A program made the translations under genes and the position numbers. Positions 8,145-16,211 of a stretch of DNA of 64,000 bases are shown here, in pieces. Within the stretch, counting starts at the first letter, position 1, and the number at the start of each line of letters is the position of its first letter. The notes under the pieces are model-generated. The model was given only the letters and a program-made list of their open reading frames with translations. It did no database searches and was not told where the DNA came from. Source of the stretch: FEN-1191 sp964528845 (GTDB lineage Bacteria > Pseudomonadota > Gammaproteobacteria > Steroidobacterales > Steroidobacteraceae); NCBI GenBank assembly GCA_964528845.1, contig CAZGVE010000003.1, positions 1-64,000 on the forward strand, in the 5' to 3' direction.

Positions 8145-9415
8145 GAGCGACAGCGGCGCTCCTGCTGGTGCTGAGCATCGTCGCGGGGTGCGCGGCCCAT
8201 TCAACCCAGCGGTCGGACGCGAGTCTGCCCATCGAGGCCCGCGCCGAGCCGCGCGGCTACGTCGTCGTGACCGTGCGCAATCCGCTGCTGCCGCTGGCGC
8301 GCCGCGCCGCCTCGAGTGCGCATGGCTATGACGGCGAGGGTCCGTACGCCGCCGGCACCCCGGCTCGACGGACGGCACGGACGCTGGCGGCCGACTACCA
8401 TCTCGCCCTTGCATCGAGCTGGCCGATCGCGACTCTGGGCGTGCACTGTCTGGTCTATGCACTACCGCCAGGCGTGGACGCCGCCAGCGTGCTGTCCGCC
8501 TTGGCGCAGGACCGGCGCGTGGAGTCCGCACAGCCGCTGCTGTCCTTTGACACAGAATCGGCTCCCTACAACGACCCCTACGCGGATCTGCAGCCGAACC
8601 TGGCGCGCCTGGGCGTGACCGCGGCGCAGGGATTGAGCCGTGGCGAGGGAGTCCGGGTGGCCGTGATCGATACCGGCGCGGACACCGGGCATCCGGATCT
8701 GCGGCCGCGTGCCGCGGTCGAACGCAACTTCGTGGACTCGGATGACCGCGCATTCCGCGCCGATGCACACGGCACAGCGGTTGCGGGCGTCATCGCAGCG
8801 GTACCGAACAACCATGTCGGCATTGCCGGTATCGCGCCGGATGTGCAGCTGCTGGCATACAAGGCTTGCTGGCGTCCCAGACCTTCCGACATGCATGCGG
8901 TCTGCAACACGTTCACGCTCGCGCAGGCACTCGAGGCGGCCATCGAAGTTCGTGCCGACGTGATCAACCTGAGCCTCGCTGGACCCAGCGATCCGCTGCT
9001 CACGCGTCTGGTGCAGCGTGCGCTCGCTTCCGGGGCGATCGTGATCGGGGCCGTGCCGCCTGGTGAGGCACATGGCACGTTTCCGGCGGGAATCCCCGGG
9101 GTCATCAGTGTCGACGCCGCCGAGGACGAAGCCAGCGCCACTGCGACGCTGAGGGCCCCGGGACATGATGTGCTCTCACTGGCGCCGGACGGCCATTACG
9201 ATTTCTTCTCCGGCAGCTCGCTGGCCACTGCCGAGATCTCCGGCATCGTCGCATTGCTGCGCGCCGGACACCCGCATCTGTCGGCAGCCGAGGCGACGGC
9301 ATTGCTGGTCCGCAGTGCGCCGGTGTCCTCGGTGTCGCGCGCCGGGCCGGTACCGGATGCCTGTGCAGCGCTGCGCGACCTCCGCCACCGGGACTCCTGT
9401 ACGCGGGATCCCTAG
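8141..9415 (+). CDS. S8 subtilase-like lipoprotein with altered oxyanion hole
   Basis: 424 residues. The signal peptide ends in lipobox VAGC (C17), so it is probably a lipoprotein facing the periplasm. Residues about 95-135 look like a short I9-type propeptide. The catalytic triad is readable: D177 (VAVIDTGAD), H210 (DAHGTAVAG) and S360 (FSGSSLATA). The oxyanion-hole Asn, expected in a GN motif after the buried strand, is replaced: the strand reads AIVIGAVPPGEAHG, with Pro306 at the Asn position. GTG 8141 overlaps the anti-sigma stop, so sigma, anti-sigma and this protein are made as one coupled unit. It may be a weak protease, a regulatory protease or a binding-only pseudo-enzyme. The downstream gene is convergent, only 4 bases away. 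Confidence 0.88.
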   Translation: MRATAALLLVLSIVAGCAAHSTQRSDASLPIEARAEPRGYVVVTVRNPLLPLARRAASSAHGYDGEGPYAAGTPARRTARTLAADYHLALASSWPIATLGVHCLVYALPPGVDAASVLSALAQDRRVESAQPLLSFDTESAPYNDPYADLQPNLARLGVTAAQGLSRGEGVRVAVIDTGADTGHPDLRPRAAVERNFVDSDDRAFRADAHGTAVAGVIAAVPNNHVGIAGIAPDVQLLAYKACWRPRPSDMHAVCNTFTLAQALEAAIEVRADVINLSLAGPSDPLLTRLVQRALASGAIVIGAVPPGEAHGTFPAGIPGVISVDAAEDEASATATLRAPGHDVLSLAPDGHYDFFSGSSLATAEISGIVALLRAGHPHLSAAEATALLVRSAPVSSVSRAGPVPDACAALRDLRHRDSCTRDP

Positions 9416-9419
9416 ATTC

Positions 9420-10577
9420 TCAGTACGGATTCGGCATCGCCATGCTCGTGAAGTCGATGGCGCCGAATACACCATCGGTCTGATTGGCGAAGCCGGCCGT
9501 GTAGAACAGCGTGGTGAGCGCCTTGTCAGGATCGCCGTTGCCGAACACGAGGGCCCAAAGCCCTGGAATCGACAGTAGCTGGCCGCTCGGCATCGTCAGC
9601 GGACCCATCGACACGGCCAGCGACGCGCCACTGGGAGTGAACACGTTGATGGTACCGTCCCCGAAGTTGCCGATCAGAATGTCGCCGGCAAAGGAACCGA
9701 ATCCGGCAGGGGCCTGCGCCATCCCCCATGGTGCATTCAGCACCCCCGCAGACGCGAAGCGGCTGATGAAGCTGCCGTCCATGCCGAACACATCGACGTA
9801 ACCAAGGCCCGCGCCGGTGGTCTCATCGTGCGCCGCGCTGTCCTGTCGGGCGAAGCTCACGTAGAGATTGCCGCCGATGGCCTGTATGCCGAATGGCACG
9901 AAACCGGCGGGCATGCTCGGATCGACGAACTTGCCCTGCATCTGTGCGGGCTTCGAGAACGTCGTGTCGAATACGTCGACCTTGTTGTTGTGCAAGTCGG
10001 TCGCGTACAGGTAATTGACGCCGCTTACGCTGCCGATCGCGAGCCCCTTGTAGACCGCGTGCGCGGTGCCGTTCGCGATCCCGTCGTCGTAGACGGTCAC
10101 GGCCGATGCGCCACTGTCGGTGGCCCAGCCCGCGATCGTTCCGCCTTCGCCGTCGTACAGAAACAGCGCGGATTCCAGGCCATGGCTGGTCGCCACCTTG
10201 AACTGGCCCGTGGCGTTGTACACCTGCCCCGTGGGATTGGACGGGATGCTGGCTGCCGAAGGCGGGATGGCGATCCCCACGCTGTTCGAGCCGGTGACGG
10301 TACCAGTCGCATTGGCACCCGCGCCTCCGTAGAGCGTCGCGAGATTGCTGTTGTTGTCCGCGACCCATATCGGCTGGCCGGGCGCCAGCGCCAGGCCCCA
10401 GGGATTGGAAAGGTTGGCGTCGATCGTCTTGCTGGTCGCCGTGATTCCGGACCGGTTGGTGACCAGTGCGTTGTCGGCGAAGCCGGAGGCGATCGTCATA
10501 CCACCAGACCCGCCGCCGCATCCGGCGAGCGGAGCGATCAGCGCCAACCACAACGAGCAGCGGGTCGAGTACGTCAT
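9420..10577 (-). CDS. TIGR03118 family lipoprotein (paralogue 2)
   Basis: 385 residues from the chosen ATG at 10577. The signal peptide ends in lipobox LAGC followed by GGGSGG, so a membrane lipoprotein is likely. The propeller repeats match the family and paralogue 1: NPWGLALAPGQPIWVADN, AGFVPFGIQAIGGNLYVSFA, DILIGNFGDGTINVF, IPGLWALVFGNG. An in-frame ATG at 10595 adds six residues, but a GAGAGGA ribosome site at the right distance favours 10577. Function unknown. Together with 4687-5886 it brackets the porin/sigma/anti-sigma/subtilase genes. Confidence 0.8.
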   Translation of the reverse strand: MTYSTRCSLWLALIAPLAGCGGGSGGMTIASGFADNALVTNRSGITATSKTIDANLSNPWGLALAPGQPIWVADNNSNLATLYGGAGANATGTVTGSNSVGIAIPPSAASIPSNPTGQVYNATGQFKVATSHGLESALFLYDGEGGTIAGWATDSGASAVTVYDDGIANGTAHAVYKGLAIGSVSGVNYLYATDLHNNKVDVFDTTFSKPAQMQGKFVDPSMPAGFVPFGIQAIGGNLYVSFARQDSAAHDETTGAGLGYVDVFGMDGSFISRFASAGVLNAPWGMAQAPAGFGSFAGDILIGNFGDGTINVFTPSGASLAVSMGPLTMPSGQLLSIPGLWALVFGNGDPDKALTTLFYTAGFANQTDGVFGAIDFTSMAMPNPY

Positions 10578-10644
10578 TGCCTTAGGTCCTCTCATGTCTG
10601 GTCTCGAGAGGTATGTGCCCGCGCAGCGCGTCGCGGTTCATTGA

Positions 10645-11877
10645 CTAGGCTGAATTGCGGGCTATCAGCACCGCATTCGTGCCGCCGAACGCAAACGAGT
10701 TCGACATCACGGCTTCGAGGCGCTGGCCGGTGCGCGCCTCGCCTGCGACGTAGTCCAGGTCGCAGGCCTCGTCCGCAACGTTCAGGTGCATCGTCGGTGG
10801 CAGCACGCCGCGTTCCATCGCGACGATGGAAATGAGGAACTCCAGCGCTCCCGCGCCTCCGAGCAGGTGCCCGTGCATGGACTTCGTCGAACTGATCGGC
10901 AAGTCATAGGTCCGCGATCCGAAGACTTCCTTGAGCGCTGCGGTCTCGACCGCATCGTTCTGCAACGTGCCTGTGCCATGCGCATTGACGTAGTCGATCT
11001 GGTCAGGATGCAGACCAGCGGAGCGCAGCGCGGCGCGCATCGCGCGCGCCTGGCCTTCGACGCTGGGGCGGGTGATGTGCGCGACATCGCTGACCAACCC
11101 ATAGCCCGAGAGTTCTGCGCGGATACGCGCTTTGCGCCGCTCGGCATGTTCCCACTGCTCGAGAACCAGGAAGGCCGCGCCTTCGCCCAGCACCAGGCCG
11201 GTGCGGTTGCCGGAGAAGGGCCGGCAGGATTGTGACGGATCAGTCGGATCCGTCACTGCCAGGACGCGCATCGCGTCCCAGGCAAGCATCACGCCAAACG
11301 CCAACGGTGCTTCCGCACCACCGGCCAGCATGACGTCTGCCTCGCCGGATTGAATCCTGCGCGCCGCCTCGCCCAGTGCGACAGCCGAGGATGAGCACGC
11401 TGTGGAAAAGGTGAGATTGGGTCCCTCAAGTCCGTTGTGCATACCGACCCAGGATGCCGGGGCATTGGCCATCGCGGCCAACACGCTGTAGGGATGGATG
11501 CGGTTGGAACGCTCGGCGTACGCAACCCGATAGCCGGCGTCCGTGGTCGCGGCGCCTCCCAGGCTGCTGCCCACCGCGACACCGCAGCGTTCGCGCTCTT
11601 CATGCGAAAAGTCGAGACCCGCATCGGCGACAGCCTGTGATGCGGCGACGAGCGCGAACTGGCTGACACGATCCAGCAGGCGCAGCTGCGGTGCCGTGAA
11701 ATGAAGGCTGTTGTCGAACTGCACCGCGGCGCCAATCGGCGAATGCAGGCGCCCAGCCTCCGGCAGGGCCAGTAGACCGAGACCGGAGCGACCGTCGGCG
11801 AGGTTGTTAAACAGCGTCTCGACGCTGTGCCCCAAAGGCGCGAGCACGCCGAGACCCGTGACCGCTACGCGGTGCAC
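10645..11877 (-). CDS. beta-ketoacyl-ACP synthase (FabF-like), last gene of type III PKS cluster
   Basis: 410-residue ketosynthase of the FabF/KAS II fold. The active-site triad is visible: C161 in STACSSS, H300 in NAHGTGT and H337 in the KSMHGHLLGGAG segment. It condenses acyl-ACP with malonyl-ACP. It starts at GTG 11877, 3 bases after the ACP stop, so the two are translated together. The cluster context suggests it builds or extends the acyl starter carried on the neighbouring ACP for the type III PKS, rather than serving bulk fatty-acid synthesis. That role is inference. Confidence 0.88.
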   Translation of the reverse strand: MHRVAVTGLGVLAPLGHSVETLFNNLADGRSGLGLLALPEAGRLHSPIGAAVQFDNSLHFTAPQLRLLDRVSQFALVAASQAVADAGLDFSHEERERCGVAVGSSLGGAATTDAGYRVAYAERSNRIHPYSVLAAMANAPASWVGMHNGLEGPNLTFSTACSSSAVALGEAARRIQSGEADVMLAGGAEAPLAFGVMLAWDAMRVLAVTDPTDPSQSCRPFSGNRTGLVLGEGAAFLVLEQWEHAERRKARIRAELSGYGLVSDVAHITRPSVEGQARAMRAALRSAGLHPDQIDYVNAHGTGTLQNDAVETAALKEVFGSRTYDLPISSTKSMHGHLLGGAGALEFLISIVAMERGVLPPTMHLNVADEACDLDYVAGEARTGQRLEAVMSNSFAFGGTNAVLIARNSA

Positions 11878-11880
11878 GAC

Positions 11881-12165
11881 TCACGCGACCGGGATCGCGG
11901 CCTCCGCCACTTCAGGCTGCCGCGCCGCGGGGCGCGGGAGCACGAGGTGATCGACGTAGCCGACGAGGTCATTGATCGTGACCAGTGTCAGCGGCTGGTC
12001 CTGCGCGAGCGTCATCCCCAAGCAGTCCTCGATCTGGAACATCAGTTCAATCAGGCCGAGCGAGTCCACGCCCACGGATGCCAGCTGGACCTCTGGCGCG
12101 AGCTGCTCGCGCGTGAGTCCGAATTCCTTCATCAGCAGATCCTGGACCAATTCAAGCGTGCTCAT
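11881..12165 (-). CDS. dedicated acyl carrier protein
   Basis: 94 residues. The phosphopantetheine attachment site is S35 in SVGVDSLGLIELMF, the standard DSL motif. Helix I (LELVQDLLMKEFGL) and the acidic helix II are present. An AAGGA ribosome site 7 bases before ATG 12165 supports the start. It overlaps the end of the FAD-oxidoreductase gene by 14 bases. It carries acyl groups for the ketosynthase downstream and probably for the type III PKS. The Ala/Pro-rich C-terminal tail is longer than in housekeeping AcpP. Confidence 0.9.
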   Translation of the reverse strand: MSTLELVQDLLMKEFGLTREQLAPEVQLASVGVDSLGLIELMFQIEDCLGMTLAQDQPLTLVTINDLVGYVDHLVLPRPAARQPEVAEAAIPVA

Positions 12166-13405
12166 AGTGAGTCCTTGGTGACATGTGGAAAGGCGTGGAC
12201 GCGCGCGACTTGCCGGCCAGCCGAGCTGCGCCGGTCAGCCAATGCGGCCAGCGCGCGAGCAGCGCGCGTGCGGCACCGCTCAGCGGGGGTCTCGCGGCGA
12301 TGAATGCGTACAGGGCCGCCAGACGCAGGCGCATCGAGAACGCCTGACGCCACGCGAGCGCATAGCGGCGCCGCGCGTCAAGCGCACTGCGTGGATCGAT
12401 CTTCGCTGGAGACAGACGCGTGAGTTCATGGGCGAGCAGCACGGCCGATTGCAATGCCATGCCGATTCCCTCACCGATCAAGGGGTGACTCTCACCGGCC
12501 GCATTGCCGACACGAAACATGTCAGCGGCTACAGATAGATGCATTCCTGGACGCAGGGGTCCGACCGCGAGCCATGGGCCCGCGCGCTGAGCTCCGTTCA
12601 GCGCCTCGCGCACACCCAGGCAGGCCTGGATCAGGTATTGCTCGATTGCCTCGCCCATTGACCAGCTGGGCCGGGCCGCCCGACAGGCAGACAGTGCGTC
12701 ACGTCGCAGGCAGCAGGCCAGGGTGGCTTCGCCCCGATCGGCGATCACCATGCCACCATATCCGCCCGACAGCGCAATGACCGACAGCAGGCCCGGGCTG
12801 AGCTTGGTATCGCGAAATACCGCTTTGAACGCGAACAGATCCGAGCCCCGGTGCCGCCTGCGAGGAGCCCGGCGCGTATCGGGCAGCGAAACCCGTGGAC
12901 CTCGCTGCCAGGAGCCATGCGCATCGATCACCGTAGAGGCCAGGACGGTCGCGTGTGAAGCCCCGTGGTTACCATCGATGTCGCACTGATAAGCGCCCGG
13001 CTGACCGCGTACCGCGCGTACTCTGGCGGGCTGGAGCACGATGACGCCCTCGGCGCGTGCACGCTCCAGCAGTAACCGGTCCAGATACTCCCGACGCAAC
13101 GCACGGCCGTAGCGGTATGGGCCCTGTGCACAGCTTGGGAAGTCGGCCTTCAGCGTCGGACCTCCGCTCATCCAGCCGACGTGATGCAACTCCGGTCCGG
13201 CAAAAGCTCGTACGCCCGCTCCAATGCCCAGCTCATCAAGCAATGCCAAGCTCCCGGCCGTAATGCATTCGCCGCACACCTTGCGGCGCGGGTAGACGTC
13301 CTGTTCGACGAGGACCACCGTCCACCCGGCCCGGGCGAGCAGCAGGGCTGTCGAAGCCCCGGCAGGTCCCGCTCCTATCACCAGCGCATCGGCGCTGCCG
13401 GTCAT
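12152..13405 (-). CDS. FAD-dependent oxidoreductase (geranylgeranyl reductase/hydroxylase-like) in type III PKS cluster
   Basis: 417 residues from ATG 13405. The N-terminal FAD Rossmann motif is VIGAGPAGAS (G11, G13, G16). RKVCGECI (about 40-47) follows, as in geranylgeranyl-reductase-like flavoproteins. A second FAD motif, RVGNAAGESHPLIGEGIGMA, lies near residue 300. The start overlaps the methyltransferase stop (ATGA). An upstream open frame adds 112 residues that only shadow the methyltransferase, so the short form is preferred. Expected to oxidise or reduce the polyketide made by the cluster; whether it is a monooxygenase or reductase cannot be told. Confidence 0.82.
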   Translation of the reverse strand: MTGSADALVIGAGPAGASTALLLARAGWTVVLVEQDVYPRRKVCGECITAGSLALLDELGIGAGVRAFAGPELHHVGWMSGGPTLKADFPSCAQGPYRYGRALRREYLDRLLLERARAEGVIVLQPARVRAVRGQPGAYQCDIDGNHGASHATVLASTVIDAHGSWQRGPRVSLPDTRRAPRRRHRGSDLFAFKAVFRDTKLSPGLLSVIALSGGYGGMVIADRGEATLACCLRRDALSACRAARPSWSMGEAIEQYLIQACLGVREALNGAQRAGPWLAVGPLRPGMHLSVAADMFRVGNAAGESHPLIGEGIGMALQSAVLLAHELTRLSPAKIDPRSALDARRRYALAWRQAFSMRLRLAALYAFIAARPPLSGAARALLARWPHWLTGAARLAGKSRASTPFHMSPRTHYEHA

Positions 13406-14133
13406 GAGTGAAGCCCGGCCGGCGCGGAATCGCGCGCGCGGGCACAGAAACGGTGGGAGAAAGGGAAAGCGGGGGCTTCCTCGAGGGACCAGCGGTCTCT
13501 GGCACCGGGCCAAAGCCGCGTGAGTTCGTCGCCCGCGAATCCTGCGTCGACGCTCGCGACGGCATCGGACCGCGTCACGCGGTTGCCGCCGACGACGCCT
13601 ACCAATCGGCCGCCCAGTCGGGTCCACGCATCGCGCCGTGGCTCCACTGCCAGGAAGGCCTTCGATCGCGCCGCCACCGCAGCCAGAATCTTGAGCAGCT
13701 CCTGACCGGAAAAATGATGCAGAAATAGAGTGGTGACGCACCAGTCATAGCGCTGCGCTGAGGACGCTGCTGCCCAGCGCTGTATGTCGGTGGTCGACAC
13801 CGATACCCGCCAACCCAGGCGGGCATAGGCCTCGCGGGTCTCCCGGGTGATCAGGTTCTGGCGGTCGAGCAACGTGAGCTCGACGTCAGGCCAGCGAGTG
13901 GCAAGCGAGCGGGCGAGCCGAAGCAGCAGTGTGCCGTCGCCGGCACCGAGTTCCAGGATACGTCGTGGGGGGTGCGAGAGCCCCGGATGCAGGAGCGCGC
14001 GCCGTATCGTGCCGAGCGTGCCCATCACGAAGTGGATACGCCGCAGATCGCGGCGTGAGCGCTGCGCCAGCGGGTCGTCCGGACTCATCGTGTCGAGCAG
14101 CTCCGGCACCACGGTCCTCGGGGCGGTGTACAC
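13402..14133 (-). CDS. class I SAM-dependent methyltransferase in type III PKS cluster
   Basis: 243 residues. SAM-binding motif I is RRILELGAGDGTLL (about 57-70), followed by an acidic residue at the end of strand 2 (LTLLDRQ) and a motif near FLHHFS. It starts 6 bases after the type III PKS stop and its TGA overlaps the next ATG. It most likely O- or C-methylates the polyketide or its oxidised product. The target atom is not predictable from sequence. Confidence 0.82.
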   Translation of the reverse strand: MYTAPRTVVPELLDTMSPDDPLAQRSRRDLRRIHFVMGTLGTIRRALLHPGLSHPPRRILELGAGDGTLLLRLARSLATRWPDVELTLLDRQNLITRETREAYARLGWRVSVSTTDIQRWAAASSAQRYDWCVTTLFLHHFSGQELLKILAAVAARSKAFLAVEPRRDAWTRLGGRLVGVVGGNRVTRSDAVASVDAGFAGDELTRLWPGARDRWSLEEAPAFPFSHRFCARARDSAPAGLHS

Positions 14134-14139
14134 GATGCT

Positions 14140-15198
14140 TCACTCCACCTGCAGCAGGGCGCCGTGGCAGCTGAAGCCCGCGCCGAAGGAAGACATCCAC
14201 CACCAGCCGCGCGGCGCATCGTCGGCGAGCGCCGCCGCGAGCACGAAATAGACGAAGGCGCTGCTGAGATTCCCATAGCGCCTCAATGCCTCGGCGCTGT
14301 AGCGGAGCGCGTCCGCTGGGAGGGCAAAGCCCTGCTGGATGGCCAACAGCACATCGCGCCCACCGGCATGGAAGATCCAGGCACTGATATCAGCACGCTT
14401 CAGCTTCGACATCGCCAATGCCTGGAGGAATACCTCGTGCCCATACTGGGCTGCCAGGCGGGGTACCGCAGGGGTGAGTACGTTGCAAAGCAATCCTGCG
14501 CGCTGTCGGAACCTGAGTGCCTCGCGCGCGGTCGGATCCGTCAGGGATGCGGTGTGCCGCCATTGGACGACGCGGGTGCCGCCGCGGTGCTTGCGCGACA
14601 GCACCGCGGCGCCGGCGCCATCGCCGAACAGGCAGGCACTGATCAGGACTCCGGGATCGTCGTCCAGATACATGGCCGCAGTGGATACCTCCACGCAGAT
14701 GGACAGCACGTGTTCGCAGCGACCGCTGTCGAGGAGCGCGCTGGCAAGCTGCCAGTTTGGCAATGCGCCGGCGCAACCCTGCCCAACCAGGTCGAAGCCC
14801 AGGACGTCGCGCCGCAGCGCCAGCCGCTCGCTGACGTAGCCGCTCAATCCTGGACACAGATATCCGGTGCAGGTCGACACCAGCACCGCGTCGATCTCGC
14901 TCGCCGCGAGATTCGCCCGCGCCAGGGCTTCCGCGGCCGCGGAACTCGCGAGCTGCGGGGCATGCCTGGCAAACCGCCGGTGCAGCGTGTCGGGGTCGAT
15001 CGCGAATACTTCCTCAAGTGCGTCCACCGCGAGAAAGCGTGCCTCGATGCCGTTGTCGCGCTGAAGCACCGCCTTGGTAATGGCTCGCGAGCGGGGCGTG
15101 AGCCGCTCGATCCATGCCGAAGCGGCAAAGGCGTCCCAGCATTCCGTCTTCGTATAACGACGCTCAGGCAACGCGAGCCCCACGGCCTCAACAAACAT
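14140..15198 (-). CDS. type III polyketide synthase (chalcone/stilbene synthase family)
   Basis: 352 residues from ATG 15198, which has GGAG 8 bases upstream; an in-frame ATG at 15261 is less likely. The Cys-His-Asn triad is readable: C142 in VGQGCAGALPNW, H277 in WIFHAGG and N310 in RRYGNLSSA. The family signature STCTGYLCPGLSG is at about 108-120. It is a homodimeric iterative condensing enzyme using malonyl-CoA, with starter taken from CoA or ACP. First gene of a tightly coupled five-gene cluster (PKS, methyltransferase, FAD enzyme, ACP, ketosynthase). Typical products of such enzymes are alkylresorcinols, alkylpyrones or phloroglucinols; which one here is unknown. Confidence 0.9.
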   Translation of the reverse strand: MFVEAVGLALPERRYTKTECWDAFAASAWIERLTPRSRAITKAVLQRDNGIEARFLAVDALEEVFAIDPDTLHRRFARHAPQLASSAAAEALARANLAASEIDAVLVSTCTGYLCPGLSGYVSERLALRRDVLGFDLVGQGCAGALPNWQLASALLDSGRCEHVLSICVEVSTAAMYLDDDPGVLISACLFGDGAGAAVLSRKHRGGTRVVQWRHTASLTDPTAREALRFRQRAGLLCNVLTPAVPRLAAQYGHEVFLQALAMSKLKRADISAWIFHAGGRDVLLAIQQGFALPADALRYSAEALRRYGNLSSAFVYFVLAAALADDAPRGWWWMSSFGAGFSCHGALLQVE

Positions 15199-15481
15199 GA
15201 AAGAGCTCCAATGAGGGCGACGCACCCGCGTTGCATCGGGCACGGTCGGGACGCGGCACATGCCGCACCGGCGGATAAAAATAGATCGCAGTGCTCCGGC
15301 CTTCTGTCCGGTGGCGCACAGAGTCGCGATGGCATGGGCCCGGCGGAGATCCTGAGCCCGAGGTCTGCGGAATCGCCGGCGCTCTAGGCGCGGTGTCTGG
15401 AAGTCGGATGAAAATGGTCAGGTTTTCGGGCCTGGTCCGGCACCCCGCACCATGCGCGATGCGGGACCGGCCGCGGCCGGC

Positions 15482-15553
15482 TCACACGCGGCGCACCAGC
15501 CAGACAATGAGGCAGATCACGAGCAGGGTTCCGAGAATGCCGCCGATATACAT
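15482..15553 (-). CDS. 23-residue single-pass membrane peptide
   Basis: The peptide opens MYIGGILGTLL, continues with an Ile/Leu/Val helix and ends WLVRRV. It is one transmembrane helix with a positive C-terminus (probably N-out/C-in). ATG 15553 has GGAG 8 bases upstream. Peptides of this type (MYIGG, hydrophobic stretch, RR) are, as I recall, found unannotated in many Proteobacteria, often near stress genes. No function is established. It lies alone between the PKS cluster and the CHRD gene. Confidence 0.6.
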   Translation of the reverse strand: MYIGGILGTLLVICLIVWLVRRV

Positions 15554-15772
15554 GTGCTTGCTCCAGCCTTGAAAGTTCTGAGCCGCTATCAAAGCAGGCC
15601 GTCGTCGCAGTGTCTGGACGCTACCGCACTTTTGAGGCCAAGGGCGCCGCGCCAGCCTGCGGCGATGGTGCGGTAGCGAACGATGGGCCGGGCGACGGTT
15701 TGCTAGCGTCAGCGCGTTCGGGTCCCCTGCGATCATCATTCAGGTCCTCATCAATACACTGGAGATTCCCCC

Positions 15773-16210
15773 ATGCGTCTACGACCCACGACCGCGCCAA
15801 TCTCGGTTGGCATGCTGCTGCTGATCACCGGCGCGGTGGCGATGACGACTCGACTTGCGTCCGCGGCGCCTCCGCCGATGACCCTGACGGGCGCGCAGGA
15901 AGTGCCCGCCGTGGACACCGCTGCCTCGGCGACCAGCAGCATTGTGATCGGCAAGGACATGTCCGTCACCGGAGCCGTCGAGACGGTCGGAATCGACGGG
16001 ACCATGGCGCACATCCACCAGGGCGCGGTTGGGATGAACGGCCCGGTCGTGGTGACGCTGGAGAAGACCGCGGCGAACCGCTGGTCAGTGCCGGCCAACA
16101 CCAGGCTGACGGATGCCCAATACCAGACCTACAAGGACGGCGGGTTCTACGTGAATGTGCACAGCGCCGCGCACAAGGGCGGTGAGATTCGCCTGCAGCT
16201 GGTGCCGTAG
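15773..16210 (+). CDS. exported CHRD-domain protein
   Basis: 145 residues. A signal peptide (1 to about 32, ending ASA) is followed by one CHRD domain: MTLTGAQEVPAVDTAASA, MAHIHQGAVGMNGPVV and FYVNVHSAAHKGGEIRLQL, including the conserved HIH and VHS histidines. The domain was named from chordin; in bacteria it is found in secreted proteins of unknown function. A GGAG ribosome site precedes the start. Convergent with the molybdenum hydroxylase gene, with only 1 base between stops. Confidence 0.85.
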   Translation: MRLRPTTAPISVGMLLLITGAVAMTTRLASAAPPPMTLTGAQEVPAVDTAASATSSIVIGKDMSVTGAVETVGIDGTMAHIHQGAVGMNGPVVVTLEKTAANRWSVPANTRLTDAQYQTYKDGGFYVNVHSAAHKGGEIRLQLVP

Positions 16211-16211
16211 T

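Noticed and set aside
12152..13741. Longer version of the FAD oxidoreductase starting at 13741
   Set aside because: The extra 112 residues are a frame-shifted reading of the methyltransferase; the FAD motif begins just after ATG 13405.
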